Assembly: GCA_017601145.1 (NCBI GenBank)
Contig: JAFNIV010000017.1
Span: forward strand, 1-34,329
Direction of reading: 5' to 3'
Length of the DNA stretch: 34,329 bases
Origin: Candidatus Brockarchaeota archaeon
GTDB lineage: Archaea > Thermoproteota > EX4484-205 > JAAOZO01
The notes under the pieces were generated by a model that saw only the letters and a list, made by a program, of their open reading frames with translations, was not told the DNA's origin and made no database searches. Every line of letters begins with the position of its first letter. Within the stretch, counting starts at the first letter, position 1. Below, piece after piece: positions 23,703 to 31,679 of the stretch. A program made the translations under genes and the position numbers.

Positions 23703-25159
23703 AATAGCTCACTCACCTTTCTAAACTTAAATTTTCCTTTTTTCTTTACCTTCATTAAATACTTTCCTCTCTCATAAAGAACTCTGAGGGAAAGCACTGC
23801 TCGCCTTATATCAGGAAAAACAGGAACTTCTAATGCTTCAAGCTTTCTTATCACTTCTTCTGAATATGACCCTCCAATGATACAAGGAACCATTGGTTTT
23901 TTTCCATTTTTAAACCACCATTCTGTAATATCAATCAATTTATCTGTTGTTAGGGGAGTTTGAATTAAAGGAAATGCTAAAACACCATCAACGTTTTCAT
24001 CTTCATTTACAACTTTAAATGCATAATCAAACATTTCGTCTGTTACGTTTCCAGTAAGATCGATTGGATTGTCAACTGAAGCGAAGCTTGGTAGTTTTTC
24101 CCTTAATTTTAGTTTTGAATGAGCAGAAAGCTCAGCCATCTTTAAACCTCCACCTACACTACTATCTTCGATATAGTCTGTTGCGATTACTCCATAACCT
24201 CCACCTGAAGTTACTACTGCCACTCTTGGTCCAAACATTGGTTTTTGATATGCAAGAATACGAGAGTAATCAAAAAGTTCAAGCATATCATTTGCTTTGA
24301 TTACTCCAACTTGTTTAAAGGCTCCATCTATGACTTGACTAGTCTTAGCCATTGAGCCTGTATGCAACATAGCAGCTTTAGCTCCAGCTTCTGTTCTTCC
24401 GGCTTTTAGTATTATTATTGGTTTGAAAGGAGTTATCTTTTTACACAGTTTTAATAAACGATGACCGTCTACGATGCTTTCTAGATGCATACAAATAACT
24501 TTAGTATCTTTTTCATTGAAAAACAGTTCTAGCATGTCGTTCTCGTTAACGTCTAGTTTATTTCCTAACCCAATAAAAGCAGATATGCCATAATGATGAC
24601 ACTCAGCCATATCCATAAAACCAACTGCTGAAGCACCACTTTGCGAAATATAAGCTATAGGACCACTACTTGGTCTTTTTGATTTTTCTCTTACAACGAA
24701 CATAGAATCTAGATTAACACTTGGAACATACACACCTAAAGTATTTGGTCCAAGTACTACTAGGTCAGTATTTGAGATTTTATTTCTGATTTCGTCTTCT
24801 AGCTTTCTTCCTTGCTCTCCAGTTTCACTGAAGCCACTAGAGATTATTATAGCAGCCTTAACATTCTTTTTTATACAGTCATCAATTACACTTAAAATAT
24901 TTTTTGCAGGTATTGCAATTATTGCAAGATCAACTTCTTCTGGGATATCAGTTAAACTACTGTATGTCTTGGCACCATCGATCGCTTCTTGTTTAATATT
25001 AACAGGATATTTTTTTCCAGGAAAGCTTTGTAAATAGCTCCACATAATTCCACCAATTTTTGATTTATTTGCAGAAGCACCTACTAAAGCAATACTCTTT
25101 GGGCGAATTAAGTAACTTAAGTTTAAGTACTTTTTCTTTTTTTGTTCAACAGCAAGCAT
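23699..25159 (-). CDS. acdA: ADP-forming acyl-CoA synthetase, alpha subunit
   Basis: CoA-binding and ligase-like subunit of 486 residues. An N-terminal Rossmann CoA-binding domain has SIALVGASANKSKIGG. LGPNTLGVY and YISQSGASAVGF belong to the succinyl-CoA-ligase-like domain. The histidine phosphorylated during catalysis is H266 in AAMLHTGSMA. The C-terminal part (VVTSGGGYGVIATD, DNPIDLTGN) is typical of the alpha subunit. The acid specificity (acetate, branched or aryl) cannot be read. The ORF track starts at 25198, inside the upstream gene; ATG 25159, seven bases after the DUF4432 stop, fits the homologous N-terminus. The operon order is DUF4432, alpha, beta. Confidence 0.92.
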   Translation of the reverse strand: MLAVEQKKKKYLNLSYLIRPKSIALVGASANKSKIGGIMWSYLQSFPGKKYPVNIKQEAIDGAKTYSSLTDIPEEVDLAIIAIPAKNILSVIDDCIKKNVKAAIIISSGFSETGEQGRKLEDEIRNKISNTDLVVLGPNTLGVYVPSVNLDSMFVVREKSKRPSSGPIAYISQSGASAVGFMDMAECHHYGISAFIGLGNKLDVNENDMLELFFNEKDTKVICMHLESIVDGHRLLKLCKKITPFKPIIILKAGRTEAGAKAAMLHTGSMAKTSQVIDGAFKQVGVIKANDMLELFDYSRILAYQKPMFGPRVAVVTSGGGYGVIATDYIEDSSVGGGLKMAELSAHSKLKLREKLPSFASVDNPIDLTGNVTDEMFDYAFKVVNEDENVDGVLAFPLIQTPLTTDKLIDITEWWFKNGKKPMVPCIIGGSYSEEVIRKLEALEVPVFPDIRRAVLSLRVLYERGKYLMKVKKKGKFKFRKVSELL

Positions 25160-25166
25160 TTTCAAT

Positions 25167-26279
25167 TTACGTTGAAACTTGCTTAATATAATCTTCAAGA
25201 CTCTCTATTATTTTCACTTTTCTCTTACTAACTATTCTTTCAATCTTACTTATAAAGGATTCAATTTCAGCTCCTTCAAGTATTCCAATCTCAAGATGAA
25301 ATTCTCTTTTTTCCATTGGAGAAATTCTTTCTAAAGTTCCGAGCTTTCTTTCAACGTCCCTTCCAAGAACAAGACAGTTTGCAGGCTCTATGCCTAGAAC
25401 ATATTCACCTTCCCCGCACATTTTCCACTCAATTAATCTTTTTAGTTCGTTTTTCTTAAATTTTATATAAACTCCTAAACCTCCATTTAATTTTGGGTTT
25501 ATTAATGCACCATATGAAAAGCCTTCTTCGTCTGCAACAGGAACATGAAAATAAACTCTTTCTTTGAAATCCTTTGTAGGCGATAAAAATTTGTCAAACT
25601 TTTCAGGCTCAATCCAAGCATCTTTGTCTCTGGGATAAACTCCAACTGTAGTTGAAATAAAGAAGGAATCTTCACTTAACAAAGGATATCCTAAGTTAAA
25701 ATGGTATATAATCATCAAAGGTTGTTCTCTCCAACCTTCGTTTGTTATTATGTCGCGTATTTTTATAGTCTTACTAAACAACTTCGTTTCTATCCTTCTA
25801 CTTAGGGATAGATTTGGCCCAAAAAAGCTTGATTCTTTTACTATGCCTTCAACAAACATAGTGTATTCATCATTTTCCCAGTAACCACCATAGTTTAAGT
25901 TTGAGGCAGGGGAATAAGAGATCCTTCCATGTAGACCAAGTTGTTCGCCCTCATCTACTGTTGGCTTTCCAGCATAAGTTAAGCCACACGTTGTTAACAA
26001 CCCTGCAAAGAAACCACGCAACCAACCATAATTTTCCGGCTCAAAGTAGTAAGGAGCAACATTTCCTGTCCAGCTTCTGTAACCTATTGCTAATCCCTTA
26101 TAGTCAGCTCTTGAGATATCTAAGCTACGATCGGCAAGAACTGTAAAGCTTAGACCTGAACTAGTTCTAAACTCGAAAGCTCTCACACCCTTTTCTTTCC
26201 CGTCAGCATACTCAAAGAAAGAAACCCCTCCGATTTGGCTTATGTCTCCAATACGTCTAAGAAGTTCCTCTTTTTTCAT
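25167..26279 (-). CDS. DUF4432 galactose-mutarotase-like protein
   Basis: A 370-residue protein with the beta-sandwich features of DUF4432, a branch of the aldose 1-epimerase fold. Typical segments are VLADRSLDISRADYKGLAIGYRS, GWLRGFFAGLLTTCGL, EGEQLGLHGRIS and YHFNLGYPLLSEDS. Related proteins bind or epimerise sugars, but no reaction is proven for most. The catalytic His pair of classical mutarotases may correspond to H in LGLHG and H in IYHFNLG. It is the first gene of an operon with the ADP-forming acyl-CoA synthetase, only seven bases apart. That is an odd partner for a sugar-fold protein and hints at a role in sugar fermentation. Confidence 0.82.
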   Translation of the reverse strand: MKKEELLRRIGDISQIGGVSFFEYADGKEKGVRAFEFRTSSGLSFTVLADRSLDISRADYKGLAIGYRSWTGNVAPYYFEPENYGWLRGFFAGLLTTCGLTYAGKPTVDEGEQLGLHGRISYSPASNLNYGGYWENDEYTMFVEGIVKESSFFGPNLSLSRRIETKLFSKTIKIRDIITNEGWREQPLMIIYHFNLGYPLLSEDSFFISTTVGVYPRDKDAWIEPEKFDKFLSPTKDFKERVYFHVPVADEEGFSYGALINPKLNGGLGVYIKFKKNELKRLIEWKMCGEGEYVLGIEPANCLVLGRDVERKLGTLERISPMEKREFHLEIGILEGAEIESFISKIERIVSKRKVKIIESLEDYIKQVST

Positions 26280-26384
26280 TTTTCCTTCGCTTTATTATGC
26301 TTAAAGAAAGAATTTAACTTTTTCTGAGTAAACGGACTTCTATTTGTTGACTTACACGAAGTAGCTTTTTATACAGGATTTTTA

Positions 26385-27113
26385 GTGCATGACTCTGAAG
26401 GATTGAAAGCGCCAACAATATCAATAATAGTTCCAACACTTAACGAGGCACTATACATCAAAAGAACACTTATTTCATTAAGGTCACAAGAAATAGACTA
26501 TGACTACGAAATAATCATCTCAGACGGTTGTAGCGAAGATAATACTATAGAAATTGCAAGAGAGTATGCAGACAAAATTGTCGTGGAACCAAAAAGGACT
26601 ATTGCTGCTGGAAGGAATAAAGGAGCTTCTGTTGCAGAAGGAAAGATTTTAGTTTTTTGTACAGCTGATACTTACTACCCAAGAAAATGGCTGAAGCTAG
26701 TCACTTCTCCAATAATAAAAGAAGGTTATGGTGTAGTTTTTGGACCACTTTATCCTCTCGATGGAAGCTTAATAGAAGATGTTTTTTCAAGACTATTTCT
26801 CTTACCGTATAGCTACTTTGCTTCTTTACTTAGATTTTATTATGTTGGGGGGGAGAACATCGCAATACGTAAGGATGTTTTTAAAAATCTGTCAGGATTT
26901 AACTCAGACTTGGTTACAAGTGAAGATACAGACCTTATAAAACGTGCTTCTAATATTGCGAAGGTAAAATTTGAGCTAAAAGCAGGAGTTTATGTGTCTA
27001 TGAGAAGAGTACATAAGTGGGGTTATGTTAATTACATTAAGTTTCACACTAGAAATTACATAAATTACCACTTTTTCAAGAGAACTTATAGTAAGTACGA
27101 ACCAGTAAGATAA
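26385..27113 (+). CDS. Family 2 glycosyltransferase
   Basis: GT-A fold sugar transferase of 242 residues: SIIVPTLNEALYIKRTL, then IIISDGCSEDNT (UDP-sugar binding) and AAGRNKGASVAEG. The metal-binding DxD-like motif is CTADTYYP, and SEDTDLIKRA holds the catalytic acidic residue. A weakly hydrophobic stretch at about 140-160 may lie on the membrane, but no true transmembrane helix is evident. The likely role is adding sugars to lipids or surface glycoproteins. The start is uncertain: the frame opens at GTG 26385, but the TATA element CTTTTTATAC (about 26364-26374) would place transcription near 26395, making TTG 26403 a candidate. Downstream it converges with the SAM-hydrolase gene. Confidence 0.86.
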   Translation: MHDSEGLKAPTISIIVPTLNEALYIKRTLISLRSQEIDYDYEIIISDGCSEDNTIEIAREYADKIVVEPKRTIAAGRNKGASVAEGKILVFCTADTYYPRKWLKLVTSPIIKEGYGVVFGPLYPLDGSLIEDVFSRLFLLPYSYFASLLRFYYVGGENIAIRKDVFKNLSGFNSDLVTSEDTDLIKRASNIAKVKFELKAGVYVSMRRVHKWGYVNYIKFHTRNYINYHFFKRTYSKYEPVR

Positions 27114-27148
27114 AAGAATTTCTTCATTTAACTAGTTGGCAAGGTAAG

Positions 27149-27949
27149 CTAAATTTTAGTTATTGTTACTTCGCTTCCTGTCTTCATACCAAGCTTTTCT
27201 GAAGCATTGCCTTGATTTATTGATAGCTCCAATACACCGATACTGTTTGCAAGTAAGGCTAATTGACCAACATCAACATCAGAATACGTAAAAACAAATT
27301 TAGCAGGATGAACTTCTTCTTTTGAAGAAGAAACAATTACGTAATCTCCTAAGTTTACTCCTATTTTTTTAAGATGCTCTTCGTTAGCATTAAGCACTAT
27401 ATTTCCAAAGCTATCAATAAACAAGACACTTGCTTTAATGAAGGATTCACCTATACTAATTTCCTCTGGTTCAAGTAAAGTTATACTATTTATCTTTTTC
27501 CCAAGCTCATCTAGTTTTACACTCTTAGAAATATAGGCAGCAACATAGGAATATACATCGCGTCCATGAAATGTTTTTGAGACATTTTTACTGATGTATT
27601 TTTCGTTTTCTATTTCCCAACAATCAAATATCTTTCCACTTATAACTCCAGTAAAGATACCATTATCTGGACCAATGAATATCTTATTGTCAACTTTTAG
27701 AACTATGTTTTTTCGACTACTTCCTACACCAGGGTCTACAACTGCGATAAATATTGTACCTGGAGGGAAATACTCTACAGTTTTACTAAGTAAAAACGAG
27801 GCCTGTCGTATGTTGTGGCGTTCTACAGAATTTGTTATTTCTATTATTGTCACCTCTTTGTTAATTGATAAGATGACACCTTTCATTTGAGCCACATAGA
27901 TGCTTCCTTCTCCAAAGTCTGTAAGTATTGCTATTATCGATCTTTTCAA
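27149..27949 (-). CDS. SAM hydroxide adenosyltransferase (DUF62)
   Basis: Splits S-adenosylmethionine with water to adenosine and methionine; related to fluorinases and chlorinases but without the halide loop. The 266-residue protein has LTDFGEGSIYVAQMKG at the N-terminus, then VVDPGVGSSRKN, IGPDNGIFTG and FHGRDVYSYVAAYIS. The Asp, Arg and His of these segments form the known triad that activates water. The C-terminal beta barrel includes DSFGNIVLN. The start codon is TTG 27949: no in-frame ATG lies upstream, GGGAAAAAG precedes it, and an ATATTTAAAC TATA element lies about 33 bp upstream. Biological role in archaea is unclear, possibly SAM level control. Confidence 0.9.
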   Translation of the reverse strand: MKRSIIAILTDFGEGSIYVAQMKGVILSINKEVTIIEITNSVERHNIRQASFLLSKTVEYFPPGTIFIAVVDPGVGSSRKNIVLKVDNKIFIGPDNGIFTGVISGKIFDCWEIENEKYISKNVSKTFHGRDVYSYVAAYISKSVKLDELGKKINSITLLEPEEISIGESFIKASVLFIDSFGNIVLNANEEHLKKIGVNLGDYVIVSSSKEEVHPAKFVFTYSDVDVGQLALLANSIGVLELSINQGNASEKLGMKTGSEVTITKI

Positions 27950-28040
27950 CTTTTTCCCTACTTTAATATTTGTAATTGTTTAAATATTTTTTGCTAAGAG
28001 CTAAAAAACATTAATAAGGCATTATTCCATTTCCTAAAGC

Positions 28041-28883
28041 ATGGAATGGGGTATCGACACTTGGATTTTCAGCGAAGTTCCAATACAAGAAGCGTTAACA
28101 AGAATAAAAAACAACAACATAAGATATGCAGAAATAGCATACGAACATCTTGAAAAATCAGATAAAAACAACAACCTAGAAAAGCAGTTCGATGAACTCA
28201 ATGAAGCTTTAGCTTCCGTTGATATCAAAGCCACTCAAATTCATGGCCCATTTGGAGAAATCGACTATCAACTTGGCTCTCTTAACGAAAGTGTAAGAGC
28301 TGGCGCTATCAAAAGGATAATTAATTGGATAAAAAATATTAACAAAACTAGTATAGAAGTTCTAGTATTACATACAAACCTAATACAGACAGATTATAAC
28401 CTAAATTCAGAAAGCTTTCTGCATAAAATCAAAGAAATAAATTTGATAAATTTTTCTGAAGTTGTTAAAAGTGCTCAGGACTTTGGTGTAAAGATTGCGA
28501 TAGAAAATAGGCTCGAACAAACTTTTGGAGCATTTCCAAATGACCTAATAGAGCTAGTAGATGAAATAAATAACGACTACGTTGGAATATGTCTTGATAC
28601 AGGACATGCTAACGTTAACGGAATACAACCATCAAAAGCTGTTAGGATGTTTGAAGAAAGGCTTATAGCAACGCATGTCCATGACAACAACGGAAAAGAA
28701 GACCAACACTTACTACCACTTCTAGGGAACATAAAATGGGCTGATTTTATTGCTGCTCTTAACGACATCCATTACAACATTCCAATAATAGTTGAGACAC
28801 CTGGAGGAATTGGGGATGTTACAGTAGGAATGAATAAGATCAAGGCAGCATCAATAATTATGAAAGAAATTCTTCAAGGTTGA
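28041..28883 (+). CDS. Sugar phosphate isomerase/epimerase-like TIM barrel
   Basis: A 280-residue AP-endonuclease-2/xylose-isomerase-like barrel. Metal-binding segments typical of the family are visible: TQIHGPFG, VLVLHTN, IAIENRLEQ (Glu ligand), GICLDTGHANVNG (Asp and His ligands), THVHDNNGKEDQH and IIVETPGG (Glu). Such enzymes usually isomerise sugars or inositols; the DNA-repair relative, endonuclease IV, has longer motifs and more ligands, so a sugar role is likelier. ATG 28041 begins MEWGIDTW with little leader. It runs convergent to the ribbon-helix-helix gene. It might work with one of the dehydrogenases or DUF4432 in sugar breakdown, but nothing links them directly. Confidence 0.85.
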   Translation: MEWGIDTWIFSEVPIQEALTRIKNNNIRYAEIAYEHLEKSDKNNNLEKQFDELNEALASVDIKATQIHGPFGEIDYQLGSLNESVRAGAIKRIINWIKNINKTSIEVLVLHTNLIQTDYNLNSESFLHKIKEINLINFSEVVKSAQDFGVKIAIENRLEQTFGAFPNDLIELVDEINNDYVGICLDTGHANVNGIQPSKAVRMFEERLIATHVHDNNGKEDQHLLPLLGNIKWADFIAALNDIHYNIPIIVETPGGIGDVTVGMNKIKAASIIMKEILQG

Positions 28884-28958
28884 TACTCTTCATAATAAAG
28901 TTTAGGAGTTCTTATTTATTCCTCAAATTATTCATTGTCCTTAGGCTTCCAGTCCTAT

Positions 28959-28976
28959 TTCATCTTAGAAGATGAA
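28959..28976. repeat. 18-bp palindrome between convergent genes
   Basis: TTCATCTTAGAAGATGAA consists of 8-base arms around AG. It lies in the 134-bp spacer between the 3' ends of the isomerase-like and ribbon-helix-helix genes. A two-way transcription terminator hairpin is the simplest explanation, although no U-run directly follows on either strand. Confidence 0.35.
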
Positions 28977-29017
28977 CTTAATGGAAATTGCCAACTTTGG
29001 TTTTTGAGCTTACGCAT

Positions 29018-29857
29018 CTAGTTGGGATGATCTTCTTTTTTGCTTCCTTCTCTGTTTTCTGTTTTATCAGCTTGCCCACTAATTATCTTTTCTAATTCCG
29101 CCTTAGCTTCTTCTTGAAGTTTTCTAATTTCGTCCAGCTTTTCTTTAACCTTTATAAGCCATTCCTTACTGGATTCAATGCCTTTATGCGCAAAGAATAC
29201 TATGCCTTCATTCCTACTCTTGAAGATACCAGCATCAACTAAAGCATCTATTAGCTTTAGGTCCGTTTCAGGTAATCTAATAGAAGACACTACTACTGAA
29301 GGACCCCCTATTTGAACTTTTGAGAGAGCCTCATTAATTATGCTTCCTATTTCAGGTATTTTTATTTCAGGCATTCTTATTGTAATGTCTCGAGAGCGAG
29401 GAGATTCTGCATAAATAAAGTATTTTCTTCTCTCTTTTATTTTGTCCTTAATTCTGTCTTCTAATTCTTCAACTTTATCAAAAAACGAATCTAGCTTATC
29501 CTCGACAACATCTAATTTTTCATCTAAGAAGTCTGTCAGGTTTTCAAGCTTTTCTAAGGCTATTTCAAGAGTTTCTCTTGGAGCTCCAGAATAGCTTTCT
29601 CTTATTTTTTTCTTAAGCTCAGAAACTTTATTTACTAAATCTTCTTTTATCTTGATTTTTTCTATCCTTGCCTCATCTTTTAAGCTTCTTATTTCTAAAA
29701 GCTTATCCCAAAGTTTCCCATATTCTTTTTCTGAGATCATTTCTTCTTCTATTTCTGAAACTCTCGAAAAATGATCATCTAACAGTTTTGAAAGTTCTTC
29801 TATTCTTTTTTCTATTTCTTTTTTTATTTTTTCGACTTCCTCGTCCACCGTATTCAT
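29018..29857 (-). CDS. Long coiled-coil protein with ribbon-helix-helix domain
   Basis: Residues 1-145 are an almost unbroken Glu/Lys-rich coiled coil (VEKIKKEIEKRIEELSKLLD and onward) with a break near SGAPRE. A central segment RDITIRMPEIKIPEIG could be a beta strand or short linker. Residues about 188-228 read VVSSIRLPETDLKLIDALVDAG then IFKSRNEGIVFFAHKGI: a strand and two helices as in ribbon-helix-helix (CopG/Arc) DNA-binding proteins. A third helix and a charged tail follow. Such domains bind DNA as dimers. The ORF track start is TTG 29875 inside a palindrome; ATG 29857 is right for a leaderless message. The function of the coiled coil is unknown. Size (279 residues) is far above usual ribbon-helix-helix proteins. 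Confidence 0.78.
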   Translation of the reverse strand: MNTVDEEVEKIKKEIEKRIEELSKLLDDHFSRVSEIEEEMISEKEYGKLWDKLLEIRSLKDEARIEKIKIKEDLVNKVSELKKKIRESYSGAPRETLEIALEKLENLTDFLDEKLDVVEDKLDSFFDKVEELEDRIKDKIKERRKYFIYAESPRSRDITIRMPEIKIPEIGSIINEALSKVQIGGPSVVVSSIRLPETDLKLIDALVDAGIFKSRNEGIVFFAHKGIESSKEWLIKVKEKLDEIRKLQEEAKAELEKIISGQADKTENREGSKKEDHPN

Positions 29858-29858
29858 G

Positions 29859-29891
29859 GTATTGTATTGATACAATACAAGTATTTAAATC
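29859..29891 (-). promoter_or_regulatory. 20-bp palindromic operator plus TATA box of the RHH gene
   Basis: GTATTGTAT-TG-ATACAATAC (29859-29878) is a perfect palindrome with 9-base arms, one base from the ATG at 29857. On the minus strand the TATA element ATTTAAATAC (29880-29891 region) lies directly before it. The palindrome therefore covers the predicted transcription start, where a bound protein would block RNA polymerase. The gene product has a ribbon-helix-helix domain, a family that binds such symmetric sites, so self-repression is the natural reading. Confidence 0.6.
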
Positions 29892-29948
29892 TTTCTTAAA
29901 TTCATAATTACAACATAAGAGAACTCTAATAAAAAAGAAAACAAAAAC

Positions 29949-30160
29949 AAGCGTTTTTAAGTAGTGTGAACTACCCCTCGCTATTGCAAGGAGCTTCCTG
30001 CTTCCACGGACAGACTCGCTCTCCACTCACCCACAGCGGAGGCCTCGGCAAGTGAGGCCGTTTCGAGGAACCCGTGTGGAAGGTGGGTTACGGAGGTCTT
30101 GCCCTCAGCAGGCGTCTCTTTCGGCCTGTCCCATGCCTACTAGGTCTGCCAGCCAAGCAG
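29949..30160 (-). ncRNA. Predicted omega-RNA-like structured transcript of element 2
   Basis: TATA element CTTATATTTT (about 30181-30192, minus) predicts a start near 30160. Perfect stems are GUCUGC-(7 nt)-GCAGAC and GGCCUC-(7 nt)-GAGGCC. The terminal CUCCUUGC-AAUA-GCGAGGGG relies on two U-G pairs available only in the minus-strand RNA. After the right end come about 18 bases (starting ACTACTTAAAAACGC) and then a T-rich run (TTTTTGTTTTCTTTTTT), a likely archaeal terminator. A scaffold, an 18-base 3' extension and a terminator is the expected layout of a guide-bearing omega-RNA. No TnpB is encoded here. Confidence 0.5.
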
Positions 30161-30237
30161 ACGATGACAAATGTAATGAGAAAAATATAAGCTTTTCGGC
30201 TTTCATCCCCCAGCTTTCGCAAGAAGACTTCCCGCCA
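29966..30237 (-). mobile_element. tnpB-type IS200/IS605 relic, internally deleted (element 2)
   Basis: A GC-rich island of about 270 bp. On the minus strand the left end GGCGGGAAGTCTTCTTGCG and GGGGGATGAAAG is followed by a promoter (AAGCTTATATTTTT), a tnpB 3' tail, hairpins and the right end GCTCCTTGC-AATA-GCGAGGGGTAGTTCAC. Left and right ends are typical of tnpB-only elements. Bases just before the left end read TTTGAT, resembling the TTGAT target/TAM of IS200/IS605 members such as ISDra2. Transposase and the TnpB core are missing. The family differs from element 1 in sequence, but the orientation and the retained parts are the same. Confidence 0.75.
29981..30133 (-). pseudogene. tnpB C-terminal remnant in element 2
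   Basis: About 50 open codons end at TAG 29981-29983. They begin WDRPKETPAEGKTSVTHLP and finish with VEAGSSLQ. TnpB/OrfB proteins of archaea often end with a GRP..TPAEG segment followed by a tail ending in EAGS, so this is the 3' tail of a tnpB gene lacking its start and the whole catalytic region. It overlaps the structured right end, as tnpB genes normally do with their omega-RNA. Confidence 0.55.
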
Positions 30238-30360
30238 TCAAAGTTAAAAATGCTTTTTTGAAAGACATAAAAATACTTCAGGATAGCCGGTAAGAAGATT
30301 TTTTACTAACAAAGTTAGAGCTTACGAAAAATAACTCTCTTTAGAGTATTAGTTGAATAA

Positions 30361-30373
30361 GTTTTTATATAGC
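30361..30373 (+). promoter_or_regulatory. TATA box of the aldo/keto reductase gene
   Basis: GTTTTTATATAGC is centred about 34 bp upstream of ATG 30401. This decides against the ORF-track start at TTG 30353, which lies upstream of the TATA box. Confidence 0.5.
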
Positions 30374-30400
30374 AACGTTATAAGAATTGTCCGACACACC

Positions 30401-31339
30401 ATGGAATACATCAGTCTTGGGAGAAGTGGTATAAAAGTTTCAATTATTGGCCTAGGAGCTTGGCAGGCAGGTGGAAAAGCTTGGGGAGCAGACGTCGAAG
30501 ATGAAAACATACTGAAAGCGATAAAGAGAGCATATGAGCTAGGAATTAATTTCATAGACACTGCCGAAGCATACGGAAATGGACACTCAGAAGAAGTCGT
30601 TGGGGAAGCAATAAAAGAAATAGGGAGAGAAAACCTTGTTATAGCTACAAAGGTTCATGGCGCTCATTTAAGATATAATGAGCTTTTAAAAGCTGCAGAA
30701 CATAGCTTAAGGCGATTAGGAGTAAAAGAAATTGATCTGTATCAAGTTCATTGGCCAGACCCTTGGGAACAAATTCCACTTAAGCATACGATGAAAGCAA
30801 TGGACCAACTTTACAAAGAAGGAAAAATAAGGGCAATTGGAGTCAGTAATTTTGCGGTTCGTGATTTGGAAGAAGCAAGAAAATATCTTTCTGCTACAGA
30901 TATCGTTTCAAATCAAGTTAGGTATAATATGCTTCAAAGGGAAATAGAAGAAGAAGTATTACCCTATTGTAAAAAAGAGAATATTACTGTAATTGCATGG
31001 AGTCCAATCGCACAAGGAGCATTAACAGGAAAGTACGATATAAACAACAAGCCTTTTGATGATGTAAGAAGAGGCAACAAGCTTTTCTCTGATCATAACT
31101 TAAAGGAAATATCAAGGTTAATTCCAGTACTTGGCAGAATTGCAAGAACTAGAAATAAAACAATAACGCAAGTTGCATTAAATTGGTTGCTAAGAGAAGG
31201 TAATGTAGTTCCAATTCCAGGTGCAAAAAATCCAAAACAAGCTGAAGAGAATGCAGGAGCTGCAGGTTGGAGGCTAGACGATCAGGAACTTAAAGAAATA
31301 GAAGAGGTGCTAAAGGGTATAAGCTTAGATTATTTTTAA
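30401..31339 (+). CDS. Aldo/keto reductase
   Basis: NADPH-dependent (beta/alpha)8 oxidoreductase of 312 residues, reducing aldehydes or ketones to alcohols. The catalytic tetrad is complete: D53 and Y58 (FIDTAEAYGNG), K84 (IATKVHG) and H117 (YQVHWPD). GVSNFAVRDL and the cofactor-binding tail VVPIPGAKNPKQAEENAGA are also present. The start is ATG 30401, giving MEYISLGRSG, which matches family N-termini and follows a TATA box. It has the sequence style of AKR11/AKR15-like general reductases; the substrate is not known. A 20-base segment encoding KTITQV recurs exactly in the gene-free stretch downstream. Confidence 0.93.
   Translation: MEYISLGRSGIKVSIIGLGAWQAGGKAWGADVEDENILKAIKRAYELGINFIDTAEAYGNGHSEEVVGEAIKEIGRENLVIATKVHGAHLRYNELLKAAEHSLRRLGVKEIDLYQVHWPDPWEQIPLKHTMKAMDQLYKEGKIRAIGVSNFAVRDLEEARKYLSATDIVSNQVRYNMLQREIEEEVLPYCKKENITVIAWSPIAQGALTGKYDINNKPFDDVRRGNKLFSDHNLKEISRLIPVLGRIARTRNKTITQVALNWLLREGNVVPIPGAKNPKQAEENAGAAGWRLDDQELKEIEEVLKGISLDYF
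31156..31175 (+). repeat. 20-bp repeat, copy A (inside aldo/keto reductase)
   Basis: TAAAACAATAACGCAAGTTG, encoding part of NKTITQVA in the reductase gene, is repeated exactly at 31680-31699, 524 bp downstream. Confidence 0.7.
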
Positions 31340-31679
31340 AAACTAAAAATTTAGTAAATCTCTAAACTTTGAATTTAGTATTGACAACAGTATTACCTGT
31401 CATATCTAAATTTTTGTAATCGAGTTAGACCTACTTTCTCGCCATTTTAATGATAAAAATAACATTTTCAATAGCAATATATATCTAAATGATTATAACG
31501 TTATCAATGCAATTTTACTAAGACCAATAGATAATCTACCTCTTTAATACGAATGTTTCGAAATATTCCTTTGGACAATATTTTATAACTCTGATCTGCT
31601 AAAGTATTTATGAATATAGAAAAATCTGGACATTTAAAACTTTAATGATTCATCAACCGAATAGGAAGCGACCAACTAG

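Noticed and set aside
28883-29017. Third transposon relic in the spacer before the ribbon-helix-helix gene
   Set aside because: It has one palindrome and a phrase slightly like a left end, but no GC-rich core, no second end and no tnpB tail.
29775-30026. Minus-strand ORF of 83 residues ending in a Lys/Arg-rich tail
   Set aside because: It crosses from the element 2 right end into the promoter and 5' part of the ribbon-helix-helix gene in another frame; no independent coding signal.
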